DNA of 7,237 nucleotides from Bacteroidota bacterium (GTDB lineage: Bacteria; Bacteroidota; Bacteroidia; Bacteroidales; GCA-2748055), in contig JAAEOI010000263.1 of NCBI GenBank assembly GCA_024244665.1, positions 1 through 7,237 of the forward strand, in the 5' to 3' direction. Made by a program: the position numbers and the translations under genes. Each line of letters begins with the position of its first letter. The stretch's first letter is position 1. The notes beneath the pieces are model-generated. The model was not told the DNA's origin, did no database searches, and saw only the letters and a program-made list of their open reading frames with translations. This document shows positions 6,619-7,237 of the stretch, piece by piece.

Positions 6619-7237
6619 ATGAGATATTTCGCCTCCTTACTTTTAACTTTTACTCTCTTTTGCGCTGCTTCAGCCCAGAAAACAGAAGATGCAGGATTGC
6701 AATCGATTACTCTTAAGTCTGTTGAAGCCCCACTTGAATTTCTGGCTTCCGACTGGACCGAAGGCCGGGAAATGGGAACAAAGGGGGCTTACATGGCTGC
6801 AGACTACATAGCCTCTCTGTTTAAACTCTATAACATTAAGCCACTGGGTGATATGGCTGTAAAAAAAATGAGCCGGGAAAGCAGGATGGCGGGGGAAAAA
6901 CCCGAATCCTACAGAAGCTACTTTCAGAATTTCGATCTTTTGACCGGACCCCGGGAATCTGAGATTTCACTTTCATTGATACAAAGAACCGCCTATTCGG
7001 CTAAAGAGCTAACACTAAACAGGGGGACAGATTTTGAGATGCGAGGTAATCCTTCAAGCATGGAGATTGAAGCCCCCGTAGTATTTCTGGGTTATGGCCT
7101 TCAAAGTGAAACCCTTAAATGCGATCCCTTCGGGAAAGTGAATCTCGAAGGAAAGATCGTTTTTCTTCTATCAGGTTTTGCCGGGATCGATGATCCGGAA
7201 TCTGAAAATTACAAAATACTTAAAAGCGACAGGACCC
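6619..7237 (+). CDS. Secreted M28-type peptidase with PA domain, N-terminal part only
   Basis: An open frame of 206 codons that runs off the right edge. It begins with a clear signal peptide, MRYFASLLLTFTLFCAASAQ, with cleavage probably after Ala19 so that Gln20 is first. Residues 39-78 (LEFLASDWTEGREMGTKGAY, then MAADYIASLFKLYNIKPLGD) followed by YFQNFDLL match the usual opening of Bacteroidota M28 zinc aminopeptidases of the type that cleave LEFLASDELEGR-like N termini. Residues about 150-190 (APVVFLGYGL, GKVNLEGKIVFLLSG) look like the start of a PA domain inserted in such enzymes. The two-zinc catalytic residues lie beyond the window, so activity cannot be checked. It would act in the periplasm or outside the cell on peptides. 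It lies just past the susCD-like terminator and has little room for its own promoter, so readthrough may supply it. Confidence 0.85.
   Translation, partial: MRYFASLLLTFTLFCAASAQKTEDAGLQSITLKSVEAPLEFLASDWTEGREMGTKGAYMAADYIASLFKLYNIKPLGDMAVKKMSRESRMAGEKPESYRSYFQNFDLLTGPRESEISLSLIQRTAYSAKELTLNRGTDFEMRGNPSSMEIEAPVVFLGYGLQSETLKCDPFGKVNLEGKIVFLLSGFAGIDDPESENYKILKSDRT

Overview
The window looks like a chromosomal segment from a member of the Bacteroidota. The evidence is an adjacent SusC-like TonB-dependent transporter and SusD-like lipoprotein, signal peptides with Gln at or near the cleavage site, and a lack of clear Shine-Dalgarno sequences. Sequence style suggests a free-living or marine Bacteroidales-type lineage, but that placement is inference. 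I see no RNA genes, CRISPR arrays, insertion sequences, phage genes or defence genes.

Layout: positions 1-1479 carry two minus-strand genes, the N-terminal part of a secreted S1-type sulfatase (cut by the left edge) and, upstream of it and just overlapping, a full-length ROK-family transcriptional regulator. A 393-base non-coding region (1480-1872) separates them from a divergent plus-strand set: a SusC-like transporter (1873-5031), a SusD-like lipoprotein (5059-6534), a strong intrinsic terminator (about 6567-6604), and the N-terminal 206 residues of a secreted M28-type peptidase (6619 to the right edge). This last gene is incomplete.

How it may work together: this is the core of a polysaccharide-utilisation-type locus. 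SusC and SusD would form the outer-membrane pedal-bin importer. The sulfatase would remove sulfate from the substrate and the peptidase would trim peptide or glycopeptide material. The ROK protein would sense an imported sugar or breakdown product and repress one or both divergent units. The ROK protein keeps its DNA-binding domain and zinc site but has lost the catalytic Asp and a sugar-contacting Glu of ROK kinases, so it reads as a dedicated sensor. No glycoside hydrolase, hybrid two-component sensor or ECF sigma/anti-sigma pair lies inside the window, so the substrate cannot be named.

The most interesting unexplained parts are non-coding: two similar AT-rich dyads in the divergent intergenic region, a hairpin followed by a T-rich stretch in the susC-like leader, a C8 tract, and the terminator only 14 bases ahead of the peptidase start codon. 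I did not find a clearly new biological system.
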